In this document: in pieces, positions 32,990-41,880 of the stretch
How the letters are laid out: every line of letters begins with the position of its first letter
How positions within the stretch are numbered: the first letter of the stretch is position 1
DNA from: Myxococcales bacterium
GTDB taxonomy: Bacteria > Myxococcota_A > Polyangia > Polyangiales > Ga0077539
Reading direction: 5' to 3'
NCBI GenBank assembly: GCA_016793325.1
Contig: JAEUKI010000075.1
Coordinates: 124,001 to 188,000, forward strand
Length of the DNA stretch: 64,000 nt
Notes under the pieces: generated by a model
Told to the model about the DNA's origin: nothing
Seen by the model: the letters and a program-made list of their open reading frames with translations, nothing else
Database searches by the model: none
Program-made: the position numbers and the translations under genes

Positions 32990-34881
32990 AAGTGCCGTCC
33001 AAACCCGAGAACGAATCCGAGCGCCTCCAAGTCCTTCGCGCGACGGAGCTCTTGGACTCCCACGCAGAAGAAGCGTTCGACACGCTCGCGCGCGCGGTGG
33101 CGAAGCTCGTCGGCGTTCCGATCGCGCTCGTGTCGCTGGTCGATGAAGGGCGTCAGTGGTTCAAGGCGAGGGTCGGCCTCGCGGTCGCCGAGACGCCTCG
33201 CGAGATCGCGTTTTGCGCGCACGTCGTCGAGACGAGCGAGCCGCTCATCGTGGAGGACGCCACGCTCGACGAGCGCTTCTCGGACAACCCGCTCGTGACG
33301 GGACCGCCGTTCGTCAGGTTTTATGCTGGCGTTCCGCTCGCGATGCCGAGCGGCGAGGTCGTGGGAACGCTCTGCGTCATCGACCGTGTTTCGCGCACGC
33401 TCACCGCCGCGCAGCTCGAGGCCCTCGAGGCGCTCGCCTCGCAAGTGCTGCGCCTCGTCGAGCTGCGCGTGCTCAACGCGATGGTGCGTCGCGGCAACGA
33501 CCGCCTCCGCGAGAAGAACGCCGCGCTCCGTCGGGCTCGCGCGATGCTCGACGCGGCGCCGGACACGATGCTCCTCGTCGATCGCAGCGGGCGATGCAGC
33601 GAGCTCTCGTCGGCGATCCGTTTGCCGTGGGACAACGCGGACGGAGGCGACGCGAGCGGCGCAGAGCGAACCATCGACGACGTCGTTCCCTCGGTGCGCG
33701 ACGAGATCGTGCCCATGGTGATCGCCGCGATCGAGCGCGGAGAATCCAGCAAATTCGAGCGATCGATCGATCGTGAGGGCCGCGTCGTGGTGCTCGAGCT
33801 CTACGTGGCTCCTTGTCGAGAGAGCGAGGCCCTCGTCGTGCTTCGCGACGTGACGCGCGAGCGCGAGCTCGAGCGCATGAAGCACGAGTTCATCGGCATG
33901 ATCGCGCACGAGATTCGAACGCCGCTGAGCTCGATCCTCGCGTCGCTCAAGATCCTCGACGCTGGCGTGTTCGGAGCGCTATCGGACGAGCAGCGCGAGA
34001 TGGTGTCCGTGAGCCTCCAGAGCTCCGAGCGGCTCGCCCGCCTCGTGAGCGACGTGCTCGACCTCGAGAAGCTCTCGCTCGGCGGCGCGAAGCTCGAGCG
34101 ATCGCGCGTGGACCTCTCGGCCTTGTGCACCGACGCGACGAGAGAGCTCGCGTCGCTGTCCCGCGAGGCTGGAGTCAAGCTCGTGCTCGAGTGTCTCGAC
34201 GGCTTCGCGGTCGAAGCGGACCGAGATCGACTGCTGCAAGCGGTCGTGAATCTCCTGGGAAACGCCGTGCGCTTCTCGCCTCGCGGCGAGCCCGTCACGC
34301 TGCGCGTGGACGCCGCGGGCGTCGGGGTCGTGCGGATCACCGTGCGCGACCGCGGTCCCGGGATCGCGCCCGAGCAACAGTCGCGGCTGTTTCAGCGCTT
34401 CGAACGGCTCGATCGATCCAAGGGAGGCACGGGTCTCGGCCTCGCGATCGCGCGCGAGATCATCGAGCAACACGGCGGGCGCATCGGCGTCGAGAGCGAG
34501 CCAGGGAGCGGCGCGGTCTTCTGGATCGAGATGGACGGTGAGACGCCCCACCGAGACGCGCTCGCCGCGCGGTGGCGCAGCGAGGCGCTCGCCGAGGCCA
34601 CCATGATCTTTCGCGCGACGCTGCCCGCGGTGCGATCGCTCTGCGTCGCGTCGCTCGACGCGATCGCGTCCGGCGCGACGGTCGAGCGAGGAGCGCTTCG
34701 TCGCGCCTCGCACCGCATCGCGGGAACCTCGGGTTCGCTCGCGATGCTCGCGCTCTCTGCCGCCGCGCGCGCGGTCGAAGATCTGTGTGTCGAGGACGCG
34801 AACGAGATCGATCTCGCTGTGATGCGTCGCGCGATCGAGGCGTTCGTGGCGCAGCTCGACATCACGCTCGGCGATCGCTGA
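32986..34881 (+). CDS. GAF-PAS-histidine kinase with C-terminal HPt domain
   Basis: 631 residues from a TTG that overlaps the preceding stop (GTG at 32992 is an alternative). Order: GAF (about 15-165, FDTLARAVAKLVGVPIALVSLVDEGRQWFKA, typical of phytochrome-like/FAD-sensing relatives), a PAS-like segment (about 185-290), HisKA with His308 (MIAHEIRTPLSS), HATPase with N-box VVNLLGNAVRFSP, DRGPGIAP and GGTGLGLAIAREI, and a C-terminal HPt bundle with ALRRASHRIAGTSGSLAM (His576). No transmembrane segment is visible, so it is cytosolic. With the neighbouring receivers it can form a full His-Asp-His-Asp phosphorelay, and the Ser/Thr kinase may modulate it. Confidence 0.9.
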   Translation: MKVPSKPENESERLQVLRATELLDSHAEEAFDTLARAVAKLVGVPIALVSLVDEGRQWFKARVGLAVAETPREIAFCAHVVETSEPLIVEDATLDERFSDNPLVTGPPFVRFYAGVPLAMPSGEVVGTLCVIDRVSRTLTAAQLEALEALASQVLRLVELRVLNAMVRRGNDRLREKNAALRRARAMLDAAPDTMLLVDRSGRCSELSSAIRLPWDNADGGDASGAERTIDDVVPSVRDEIVPMVIAAIERGESSKFERSIDREGRVVVLELYVAPCRESEALVVLRDVTRERELERMKHEFIGMIAHEIRTPLSSILASLKILDAGVFGALSDEQREMVSVSLQSSERLARLVSDVLDLEKLSLGGAKLERSRVDLSALCTDATRELASLSREAGVKLVLECLDGFAVEADRDRLLQAVVNLLGNAVRFSPRGEPVTLRVDAAGVGVVRITVRDRGPGIAPEQQSRLFQRFERLDRSKGGTGLGLAIAREIIEQHGGRIGVESEPGSGAVFWIEMDGETPHRDALAARWRSEALAEATMIFRATLPAVRSLCVASLDAIASGATVERGALRRASHRIAGTSGSLAMLALSAAARAVEDLCVEDANEIDLAVMRRAIEAFVAQLDITLGDR

Positions 34882-34900
34882 AGTTCGGTAGCGTTACAGG

Positions 34901-35038
34901 TGTGCACATGCGCGCACAATCGTTCGGACACGCGCGGCTGAGTCGCTTGTGTCGTAGAGCGCGCCCTCGCGATCGGGCTAGGATCATCGGTGGGAATTCG
35001 AGCGGGAGCGCATTGGTGAGCAACCTCGTTTGTGCACA
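34901..35038 (+). promoter_or_regulatory. two TGTGCACA palindromes flanking a TAGGAT hexamer
   Basis: TGTGCACA occurs at 34901-34908 and 35031-35038, and the direct repeat GCACAATCGTTYGG at 34914-34927 and 35034-35047, 120 bp apart. TAGGAT (34979-34984) lies between. The second palindrome is just inside the next gene. This looks like a possible operator pair with a promoter between, or a short duplication. Neither is proven. Confidence 0.3.
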
Positions 35039-35462
35039 ATCGTTTGGCGTCGTTCTCTGCGTACAAAACGCGCACGTCACGACGGACGAAGAGTGGGAGC
35101 GGCTGATGGCGATCATCCGGCAAGTGAAGATCGATCACTTGCGGATCCTCGCGTTCACCGACGGCGGCGCGCCCAACGTTCGGCAGCGCGGCGAGCTGAT
35201 CGACTATCTCGGAGGCAAGACGCCGCCGATCGCGGTGGTGTCGGCGAGCGCGTTGGTGAAGGGCGTGGCGACGGCGATCTCGTGGTTCAACCCGCGGATC
35301 AAAGTGTTTTCGCCCGCGGATGTGTCCAAGGCGTTCGCGCACCTCTCGATCACGGCCGCGAGCGGCAACGGGCTCGTCGAAGAAGCGATGTCGTTGGCCA
35401 CGTCGCTGACCGGCGGAGTGCCGGGCGCGCTCGCGCGAAACACCGAGCGCGCCGTTCGCTGA
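35016..35462 (+). CDS. STAS/SpoIIAA-like small protein (tentative)
   Basis: 148 residues from the GTG at 35016. The product (VCAQSFGVVLCVQNAHVTTDE start, ILAFTDGGAPNVRQRG middle, PPIAVVSASALVKGVATAISWFNPRIKVFSP and AFAHLSITAASGNGL end) alternates beta strands and helices in a pattern like STAS or SpoIIAA-type proteins. I cannot point to a conserved phospho-Ser, so the family call is tentative. An in-frame ATG at 34908 would add a basic, unfamiliar leader. It follows the histidine-kinase operon by 134 bp, with its own possible promoter. It may be an anti-anti-sigma-like output, which is guesswork. Confidence 0.6.
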   Translation: MSNLVCAQSFGVVLCVQNAHVTTDEEWERLMAIIRQVKIDHLRILAFTDGGAPNVRQRGELIDYLGGKTPPIAVVSASALVKGVATAISWFNPRIKVFSPADVSKAFAHLSITAASGNGLVEEAMSLATSLTGGVPGALARNTERAVR

Positions 35463-35485
35463 GCGACGCAGACACAGCGGGGGAA

Positions 35486-36184
35486 TCAGGGCAGCGCGGT
35501 GGTGACGGTGATGTCGCCTGCGGAGGACTGCATGCACGTGCTTCCGCCTGCGAGCGGGATGCAGCGGCAGCTCGGCGTTGGCGCGCAGCTCGACGGGAGC
35601 GCGGCGCACGAATACGTGCGCATCCCGCTCGGAAGACCGGGGATCGTCACCTGGCAGTACTGCGCGCCGCTCGTGCAGCTCGTCGTTCCACAGGCGAACG
35701 AGCGCGAGCCGGCGTCGGCCATGGGGCACATCCACATGCGCGCGACGCACGCGCAGTCCGGCCCTGGCGGTCGCCCGACGCATCCGCACTCGGTGACGGG
35801 GATCGTTCCACGAGGACAAGTCCAGCTCCCGGCGATGCACATCGGCGGAACGAGCGCGTCGCCGCACACGCCGCCGGGCGTCCCCGAGACGCAGCTCGAC
35901 GGCCGTCCGGGGCAATCCATGGTCGATCCATCGTTGGCGACCGGCACGTCTGCGGACGGGACATCGCTCACCGCGCTGTCGACCGGGGTCGGCGTGTCTG
36001 CGCTCGCGACGTCGCTCATCGTGACGACGTCGTTCGAGCTCGAGTCGATGGTGTTGGAATCGCCGCCGGTGGTCGCGTCGTTGTTGCTCGCGTCGTTGCG
36101 CACGCCGGTGTCTTCCGAGACAACCGGCGAGCCACACGCGACGAGCGCGAAGAGCGAGAGCGAAAGAAGTGAATTGGGTCGCAT
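35486..36184 (-). CDS. cysteine-rich lipoprotein with Asp/Ser linker
   Basis: 232 residues from the ATG at 36184. The lipobox ALVAC follows a 15-residue hydrophobic core. A 65-residue linker rich in Asp, Ser, Thr and Asn (DTGVRNDASNNDATTGGDSN) leads to a domain with 18 or so cysteines (CPGRPSSC, CGCVGRPPGPDCAC, CGTTSCTSGAQYC, CAPTPSCRC), clearly disulfide-rich and probably extracellular. No known family. It converges with the gene at 35016 and is divergent from 36285, with 100 bp between that contains TACCCT (36267-36272) for the plus-strand gene. Confidence 0.72.
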   Translation of the reverse strand: MRPNSLLSLSLFALVACGSPVVSEDTGVRNDASNNDATTGGDSNTIDSSSNDVVTMSDVASADTPTPVDSAVSDVPSADVPVANDGSTMDCPGRPSSCVSGTPGGVCGDALVPPMCIAGSWTCPRGTIPVTECGCVGRPPGPDCACVARMWMCPMADAGSRSFACGTTSCTSGAQYCQVTIPGLPSGMRTYSCAALPSSCAPTPSCRCIPLAGGSTCMQSSAGDITVTTALP

Positions 36185-36284
36185 CGAACAAAGGTCTCGC
36201 GATTCGCGGCCAGAGGCAATCGAGCGGCGTTGTTCGAGTGTTTCGTCGCCCCACACACGCGCGCGCTACCCTCGGAGGTCCCTC

Positions 36285-37742
36285 GTGAAGCCCTCGCTGC
36301 GCTCGTTGCTGCTCGCCTCGCTCGTCGCGTGTCGCGGCCGCGCGGCGCCGCCCGATGGCTCGGTCTCTCGCGGCGCGATCGCCGACGCCGCGTCGCGCCC
36401 CGACGTCGCGCCACCCGATGTTCGCGCTGCCGAACCTCGGTCGAACCCGGTCGTGCGCTGCGAGGCTCGAGGCCCCGACGTGGCGCTGCCCGCGCTGCGC
36501 GTCGACGACCTGTCCCTGATCGCGCGGGAAAATCGCGCGATGCTCGTCGCCTACCAGCTCGCGCACGCAGCGCACGAAGGCATGGACGTGCCGCGCGGCG
36601 ACGACAACTCGATTCGATCGTCGTCGTGGTGGTCGAGCGACGCCGTCGGTGATGGCGGCGCTGCAGCGTGGCGGCGCGACTCGATCGGCGCTGCGCCTCG
36701 GGTGCAAGACCCGGACGAAGCGGACATTCTCTTTCCGTCGAGCTGGGTGTCCACTTATCAAGTCGCGGCGCTCGCGGACGACGCGTTCTCGCGTTGGACC
36801 TTCGCGTCTGCGTGGGGAAACATGGCTTGTTCGCCCAGCGGCTCGCTCCGCGGACGCGTCGGTGACAGGCTCTCGCGCGAGGTCCTCGGCGACACGCTCT
36901 CGCCGCAAATCGTGCGAGCCGCGAGCGACGGCTCCACCTCGATCGCCGCAGGAATCTTCACGTCGAACGAGGTCGGCTGCGGCACCGAGTTCACCCAGGT
37001 CGACGTGTTTCGCGCGTCGCCTCGCGGCCTCGCGCGCAGCTCGCTCGTCGCGCCTGCGAGCGCCGCGACCGAGTCCGTGGACGACGAAGGTGAGGTCACT
37101 GCGCGCACGCCGACCGCGGTCCCGGACACGCTGGCGATCGCGCTCGAGGCCCGCGGCGCGGCCGTGGTCCTCCGCTACAACTACAACGAGTATCGGCTCG
37201 CGCTCGTGGGGCGCGACGGAGCTTTGCTCCAGCGCGCTCGAAGGATCTACCGCGGCGCGAGCGCGACCGAACGCGCTCCGACGGTGGGGACTCCGACGAT
37301 GGCGTTCTTTCGCGGCGAGCTCGTGCTCGTGTGGCCCGAGCGACGGACGGCGCGCGAGCGGTTCAGGCTTCGATGGGCGCGCTGGGATCCGTTTGCGCAC
37401 CGCGGGGACGCTGGCGCTTCGACGATGGTGCCGACGGACCTCGGACCGACCGTCGAGACGCACCAGAGCGAGCCCGTGATCGTCGCGTCGAGCGACCTGC
37501 TCGCGCTCGCGTGGGTCGAAGGCGGCCTCTCGGGAGCGGCGAAGGTGATGTACGCCGTCGCGCCTTCGATCGACGCGTTGGCCGCCGCGCCGTCGGTCGC
37601 GCTGGTCGATGCGCCCGCAGAGACCCGCAGCCCTCGGCTCGCGATCGAGGCAAATCAGCTGTGGGCTGCTTGGAGAGAAGGGATCGGCGCCCAATCGCGG
37701 GCGGGATCGCCGGTGCGCGTTCGGTCGATGCTTTGTAGGTAA
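36285..37742 (+). CDS. large lipoprotein, probable beta-propeller
   Basis: 485 residues from a GTG with a strong GGAGG site 5 nt upstream. The N-terminus is a lipoprotein signal (LLLASLVAC). A linker rich in Ala, Asp and Pro leads into about 430 residues of beta-rich sequence with repeats like GAAVVLRYNYNEYRLALVGRDGA, TMAFFRGELVLVWPERRTARE and DLLALAWVEGGLSGAAKVMYAV, suggesting propeller blades. I find no catalytic motif. The stop is 23 bp before the Hsp70-like gene at 37766, although TACGCT (37749-37754) before that start suggests a separate promoter. It may be a surface component of the following cluster. Confidence 0.7.
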   Translation: MKPSLRSLLLASLVACRGRAAPPDGSVSRGAIADAASRPDVAPPDVRAAEPRSNPVVRCEARGPDVALPALRVDDLSLIARENRAMLVAYQLAHAAHEGMDVPRGDDNSIRSSSWWSSDAVGDGGAAAWRRDSIGAAPRVQDPDEADILFPSSWVSTYQVAALADDAFSRWTFASAWGNMACSPSGSLRGRVGDRLSREVLGDTLSPQIVRAASDGSTSIAAGIFTSNEVGCGTEFTQVDVFRASPRGLARSSLVAPASAATESVDDEGEVTARTPTAVPDTLAIALEARGAAVVLRYNYNEYRLALVGRDGALLQRARRIYRGASATERAPTVGTPTMAFFRGELVLVWPERRTARERFRLRWARWDPFAHRGDAGASTMVPTDLGPTVETHQSEPVIVASSDLLALAWVEGGLSGAAKVMYAVAPSIDALAAAPSVALVDAPAETRSPRLAIEANQLWAAWREGIGAQSRAGSPVRVRSMLCR

Positions 37743-37765
37743 ATGCAGTACGCTCGCCGGCGACG

Positions 37766-40700
37766 ATGGTGGCCGCGGCGACGACGACACAGGCGAGCGA
37801 ACATCACTGCCAGACGTGTGGCTTCGATTTGAGTCGGCTCGACATGACCGTGCTCTATGCGAAGCAGGGGGCCGCGGGACGCAAGCTCCGCTGTCCCATC
37901 TGCGGGAGCACGAGGCTCGCGATCCGCGCGCTCGAGAGGATTTTCTTCAGGCCAGGAGCGCTCACGTGGGCGCGTTGGGGAGACGCCAACGCGGGCCAGC
38001 CGGGCGTGATTTCGGTCGGAAAATTCCGGCTCAAAGTGCAGGGCGAGATCAAGACGCTGACGAAGGAGATGGTGTGCTTCCGCGCCGTTCCGACGTTCGT
38101 GTCCGGCGGCGCGCGGCTGTGGCCGACGATGCCCGTGCGCCCCGAGTTTATCGACGTGCTCGATCCCGTCGCGCTCGAAGAGGCGCAGCGGGATCCGTCG
38201 CGCTTCGGCAAACAAGTGCAAGAGGGCGGGCGCTCTCGCTATCAGTACCTGCTCCCCCTCCGAGGCCTCAGCGAGAAAGAGTGGCCCACGGTCACGTGCG
38301 ACGTGTTGCCCGCGGACCCGTCGGGCGCTGGTGAATCCGAGGCGTTTCGCGGGGTGTCCGTGCGCTTGTGGCCGAACCTCAAGCGACCGCACTCGGCGTG
38401 GAAGTTCTATGTGCTCAGCGTCGGGGCGGCCAACGAGAAGGGGCTCGAGCTGTTCGCCAAGGGGAGGGACTTTCGCGCGCACGCGCTCGTTCCGCGGCCG
38501 CAGGGTGATGGCGTCGTGCGCATGCGCGAGGTGAGCTACGGCTGGGTCCCGATCGCGACCGAGCACGGCGCAGAGGGAAGCAACGCCGCGACCCAGCGCG
38601 TGCTCGCGAACGACACCGGGCGACCCGCGTGGGTCTCGCTCGCGTTCTATCCGCCGCAGGGGAGCTCTTCGTCCGGCGATCCGCTCGGCGGCGGGCTCTT
38701 CTCGATCACGCCCGGAGACCCGACGGCGGTCCCCGGAGACTCGTGGCAAGTGGGCCTCGATTTCGGAACGAGCAACACCGTCGTCGCGATGCGCTTTCCC
38801 GACGGGAGCAAGCGCACCGTGCAGCCCGAGAAGGGCCGCGCCCGCGCGAGCACCACATTTCAAGTGATCGACGGCGGCGCGCACACGATCTTCCGCGGCA
38901 TCGATTTGTGGCCGGGCGGCTCGTGGAGCGGCCCCTACAACGACCTGCTCCCGAGCGAGCTCGCCGCCACGCGGCGCTGGGTCGACATCGGCGCGCGCGG
39001 CGCGCAAGAGATCGCGAACCTCAAGTTCGGCGAAGAGCTCGGGATTCCCCTGCGCGGCGGGCACTCGAAGGTCTCGAGCGAGAACGTCGTCAACGAGTTC
39101 AAGTGGAAGCGCTCGGTCGCGAGGGACAAGCCCGCCGTGGGTGACACGGACAAGGTCGTCGCGCTCCAGTCGCGCTTCCTCGAGGGCGCGATGCTCATGA
39201 CCATGGCCGCGCGGCTCGCCGAAGAGGACATCGCGCCGCGCACGGTCAACGTGCAGTACAGCTACCCCCTCGCGTTCGACACCGAGGACTTCGAGTCGCT
39301 TCGCCACGCGACCGAGCAAGCGACGCACAAGCTCGAGGCGCTCACGGGCGCGCAGGTGATCTTCAATCGCTCCGAGCTCGACGAGGCCCAAGCCGCCGTC
39401 GCGCAAGAGGCCGCGGACAAGATGTTTCGCGTGTACTTGGACCTCGGCGGAGGGTCCTTCGAGATCCTCCTCGAGGACACGTGGGCGCGCCGCAACGAGT
39501 TTGGTCACACGGGGATGAACCCCCACGTGTTTTCGACCAGCATTTTCTTTGGCGGAAGCACCTATCTCCGCTCGCTCGTCGGCAACAACGAGGGCGAGCG
39601 GCAGGGCACGTGCTTGATGCCCGACGTCGCGAGCTACGCGCAGCTCGCCGCGCTCGTTCGAACGATGGCCTCGGGCCGACAGCTCGTCACGTCGCGCAAC
39701 GTGATCCAAGAGGCGCGCGAGCAAAAGGCCGTGCGCCGCGCGCGCGCGTACTTCGGCTACATCGTCGAGCTCATCGCGAGGGTGCTCGCGGGCATGTGCC
39801 TCGAGCACGGACGAACGCACGACGGCCGCGTCGATCTGACGAAGAATCGCTTGTTCACCAGGGTCGAGACGCCCACGCGGCGCTGGATCCTCGGGACGCT
39901 CAAGGGCCCGGCGAGCGAGCGGCGGATCGAGTTCGAGCTCGTGCTCCTCGGCAACGGCTGGGGCTTCGGCGAGATCGTCCTCGACGGCATGGCGACGGTC
40001 GAGCAGATGATGGCCGAGCGCGTCCGCAAGCGCTTGATGGACCTTCTCTGCGAGACGCCCGTCGCCAAAGAGATCACCGACGGCGAGATGTCTCTCGTGA
40101 TCGAGTCGCAGGGCCGCACGATGGTGCACCCGTCGCTGTCGATCGAGATGTCCTACGTGATGCCCGAGGAGGGGACGCACAGAAAATCAAGAGTCGCGCG
40201 AGGCCTCCTCGAGTCGCACTCGGGCAAGTCGGGCGTCGCGCGCAGGACCCCCGAGCGGCACGGCGTCCTCGGGTGGGACGTGTGGCTCAACGATTCGGGC
40301 CGAAGGATTCCCTGGTATCGGCCGTTTGGCCTCGGCGGCGAGGACGACCGCGAGCGACTGCGCGCCGAGGCCGCGAAAGAGCGCGCGGCTCCCCCTGCGA
40401 CCAGCGCCGCGACGCAAGCGATGGCTCCGCAAGCGATGGCTCCGCAGCCCATGGCAGCACAGCCCATGGCCGCGCAGCCCATGGCGCCTCCGTCGATGCC
40501 TGGCGCGATGATGCCCGGCGCGATGAACCCGATGATGGGCGCGATGAACCCGATGATGGGCATGATGGCGCAGTACTCGCCGCTCGAAGGCGCGGTGATG
40601 TCGCTCCGTCAATCGTGGCCCAACGTCGCGGCGATGGCGCAAGCGTCCGGGATGGACCCCAAGACGCACTGCGAGCGCTATCTCTGGCAGTGCGCCCAGC

Positions 40701-40957
40701 AGCTCGGCGCGAGCGTCGGAAAGAACGGCGCGGGCTACCTCGCCCAAGAGCAATGGCAGAAGGTCGCGCAGGCGCTCGCGATGAGCGGCCTCGCGCCCGA
40801 GCAACAACAGTGGATGCTCGCGCAGCAGTGGCAGATGGTCGCGACGACCGCGCAGCAGCGCGGCGAGACCGCCGAGCGCTCGCTCGCGCAAGTGCGTTGG
40901 GAAGGGCTCCTCGCGTCGATGTTCGGCGCGGGGAGCTATCCGCTGCCGAACGGTTGA
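37766..40957 (+). CDS. zinc-ribbon Hsp70/actin-fold ATPase with Met-Pro-rich linker
   Basis: 1063 residues. Cys15/18 and Cys43/46 form a zinc ribbon. Residues about 60-320 are an unrecognised beta-rich domain. Residues about 327-860 are an actin-like ATPase of the Hsp70 type: phosphate-1 GLDFGTSN (330-337), phosphate-2 YLDLGGGSFEI (557-567) and an adenosine-side LLGNGWGF. A linker of repeated AMAPQ/PMAAQ and MPGAMNPMMG units (about 890-935) precedes a helical C-terminal domain (about 940-1063) with ERYLWQCAQQLGA and QQQWMLAQQWQM. There is no substrate-binding domain of DnaK type. It leads a cluster with a second Met/Pro/Gly-rich protein. It is an ATP-driven scaffold or chaperone of unknown role. 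Confidence 0.82.
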   Translation: MVAAATTTQASEHHCQTCGFDLSRLDMTVLYAKQGAAGRKLRCPICGSTRLAIRALERIFFRPGALTWARWGDANAGQPGVISVGKFRLKVQGEIKTLTKEMVCFRAVPTFVSGGARLWPTMPVRPEFIDVLDPVALEEAQRDPSRFGKQVQEGGRSRYQYLLPLRGLSEKEWPTVTCDVLPADPSGAGESEAFRGVSVRLWPNLKRPHSAWKFYVLSVGAANEKGLELFAKGRDFRAHALVPRPQGDGVVRMREVSYGWVPIATEHGAEGSNAATQRVLANDTGRPAWVSLAFYPPQGSSSSGDPLGGGLFSITPGDPTAVPGDSWQVGLDFGTSNTVVAMRFPDGSKRTVQPEKGRARASTTFQVIDGGAHTIFRGIDLWPGGSWSGPYNDLLPSELAATRRWVDIGARGAQEIANLKFGEELGIPLRGGHSKVSSENVVNEFKWKRSVARDKPAVGDTDKVVALQSRFLEGAMLMTMAARLAEEDIAPRTVNVQYSYPLAFDTEDFESLRHATEQATHKLEALTGAQVIFNRSELDEAQAAVAQEAADKMFRVYLDLGGGSFEILLEDTWARRNEFGHTGMNPHVFSTSIFFGGSTYLRSLVGNNEGERQGTCLMPDVASYAQLAALVRTMASGRQLVTSRNVIQEAREQKAVRRARAYFGYIVELIARVLAGMCLEHGRTHDGRVDLTKNRLFTRVETPTRRWILGTLKGPASERRIEFELVLLGNGWGFGEIVLDGMATVEQMMAERVRKRLMDLLCETPVAKEITDGEMSLVIESQGRTMVHPSLSIEMSYVMPEEGTHRKSRVARGLLESHSGKSGVARRTPERHGVLGWDVWLNDSGRRIPWYRPFGLGGEDDRERLRAEAAKERAAPPATSAATQAMAPQAMAPQPMAAQPMAAQPMAPPSMPGAMMPGAMNPMMGAMNPMMGMMAQYSPLEGAVMSLRQSWPNVAAMAQASGMDPKTHCERYLWQCAQQLGASVGKNGAGYLAQEQWQKVAQALAMSGLAPEQQQWMLAQQWQMVATTAQQRGETAERSLAQVRWEGLLASMFGAGSYPLPNG

Positions 40958-41017
40958 ATACCGGTGTTTGTTGACGCGCGGCTGATGCGCTGACCGAAGT
41001 CGAAAGCGAGCCCGGAC

Positions 41018-41866
41018 ATGGCGAACGATCCGAAGAACCCCAGCGATCCGAACAACCCGAGCGGGCAGGACAACCCGTTTGCGCCCCCCGCCCAGCCCGC
41101 AGCCCCGACGAGCCCCGCGACACCCGCGATGCCTGGGATGCCTGCGATGCCTGGGATGCCTGCGATGCCCGGCGTCGGCGCAATGCCTGGGATGTCGCCG
41201 ATGCAGCCCGCGATGCCCGGGATGCCTGCGATGAACCCTGCGATGCCTGGGATGCCCGCGATGCCCGGCGTCGGCGCGATGCCCGGAATGATGCCCGGAA
41301 TGGCTCCATCGATGCCTGGAATGCCGGGCATGCCAGGGATGACTCCTGCGATGCCGGGCATGCCTGGGATGCCTGGGATGCCATCGATGCCGATGCAGCC
41401 TTCGCAGCCGATGGCTCCGTCCGTCCCTGGAATGCCTGCGATGCCGAACATGGCCGGCGCGATCGGCGCGATGCCCGCGCCCATGCAGCCCGCGATGCCG
41501 GTATCACCGATGATGATGCCAGGCGCCCAACCCATGCCTGGCGCTTATGGGGCCCAATCGCCTGCAGGGCCGGTGATGGGGCTCGCGGCGCGCGATCAGT
41601 ACCTCTTCGGCGAGGCTTCGATTCCGCAGAGCGCGCAGCTCTCGCTCTTGGCCGAGCCCGCGGTGAGCGAGGGGCTTTGCGTGTGGGACCCCACGAAATT
41701 CGACGCAGAGCTGCGCGGGCTCAAGCACCTGTTCGAGCGGCAGCTCGAGGACAAGCTGGCGGAGCTCCCGTACTCGCAGAGCGGGCCGACGCGGTGGTTT
41801 CGGTTCTCTCCGTTCGAGCTCTTCATGGAGCACGTCCTCGCGAAGAACCTCTGGAGACTGGAGTAG
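41018..41866 (+). CDS. Met-Pro-Gly repeat protein with conserved C-terminal domain
   Basis: 282 residues. After a polar start (MANDPKNPSDPNNPSGQDN) comes about 130 residues of AMPGMP-type repeats, then a globular C-terminal domain of about 95 residues (GLAARDQYLFGEASIPQSAQ, CVWDPTKFDAELRGLKHLFERQL, WFRFSPFELFMEHVLAKNLWRLE). No signal peptide. The repeat type resembles the linker of the Hsp70-like protein 60 bp upstream, and the gene lies 14 bp before the 41881 gene, so a functional link is likely: the repeat may be a multivalent contact with the ATPase. The C-terminal part is the conserved region to search with. Confidence 0.75.
   Translation: MANDPKNPSDPNNPSGQDNPFAPPAQPAAPTSPATPAMPGMPAMPGMPAMPGVGAMPGMSPMQPAMPGMPAMNPAMPGMPAMPGVGAMPGMMPGMAPSMPGMPGMPGMTPAMPGMPGMPGMPSMPMQPSQPMAPSVPGMPAMPNMAGAIGAMPAPMQPAMPVSPMMMPGAQPMPGAYGAQSPAGPVMGLAARDQYLFGEASIPQSAQLSLLAEPAVSEGLCVWDPTKFDAELRGLKHLFERQLEDKLAELPYSQSGPTRWFRFSPFELFMEHVLAKNLWRLE
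41127..41470 (+). repeat. tandem ATGCCTGSG-type repeat coding (A/G)-M-P
   Basis: Nine-bp units close to GCGATGCCT and GGGATGCCT repeat for about 340 bp inside the 41018 gene, with a larger duplicated block containing GCGATGCCCGGCGTCGGC at two places about 95 bp apart. In-frame length change by slippage is expected. Confidence 0.85.
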
Positions 41867-41880
41867 GCAGAGAGAACCCC

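Noticed and set aside
34572..35462. Longer version of the STAS-like ORF starting at 34572 or 34908
   Set aside because: The extra residues lie over the histidine kinase end in another frame, or form a basic leader. The GTG at 35016 begins where beta/alpha protein-like sequence starts.
41127..41470. CRISPR-like or collagen-type array from the regular 9-bp units
   Set aside because: There are no spacers. The units are in frame within an ORF and code for A-M-P-G-M-P, and Gly is not at every third position as in collagen.
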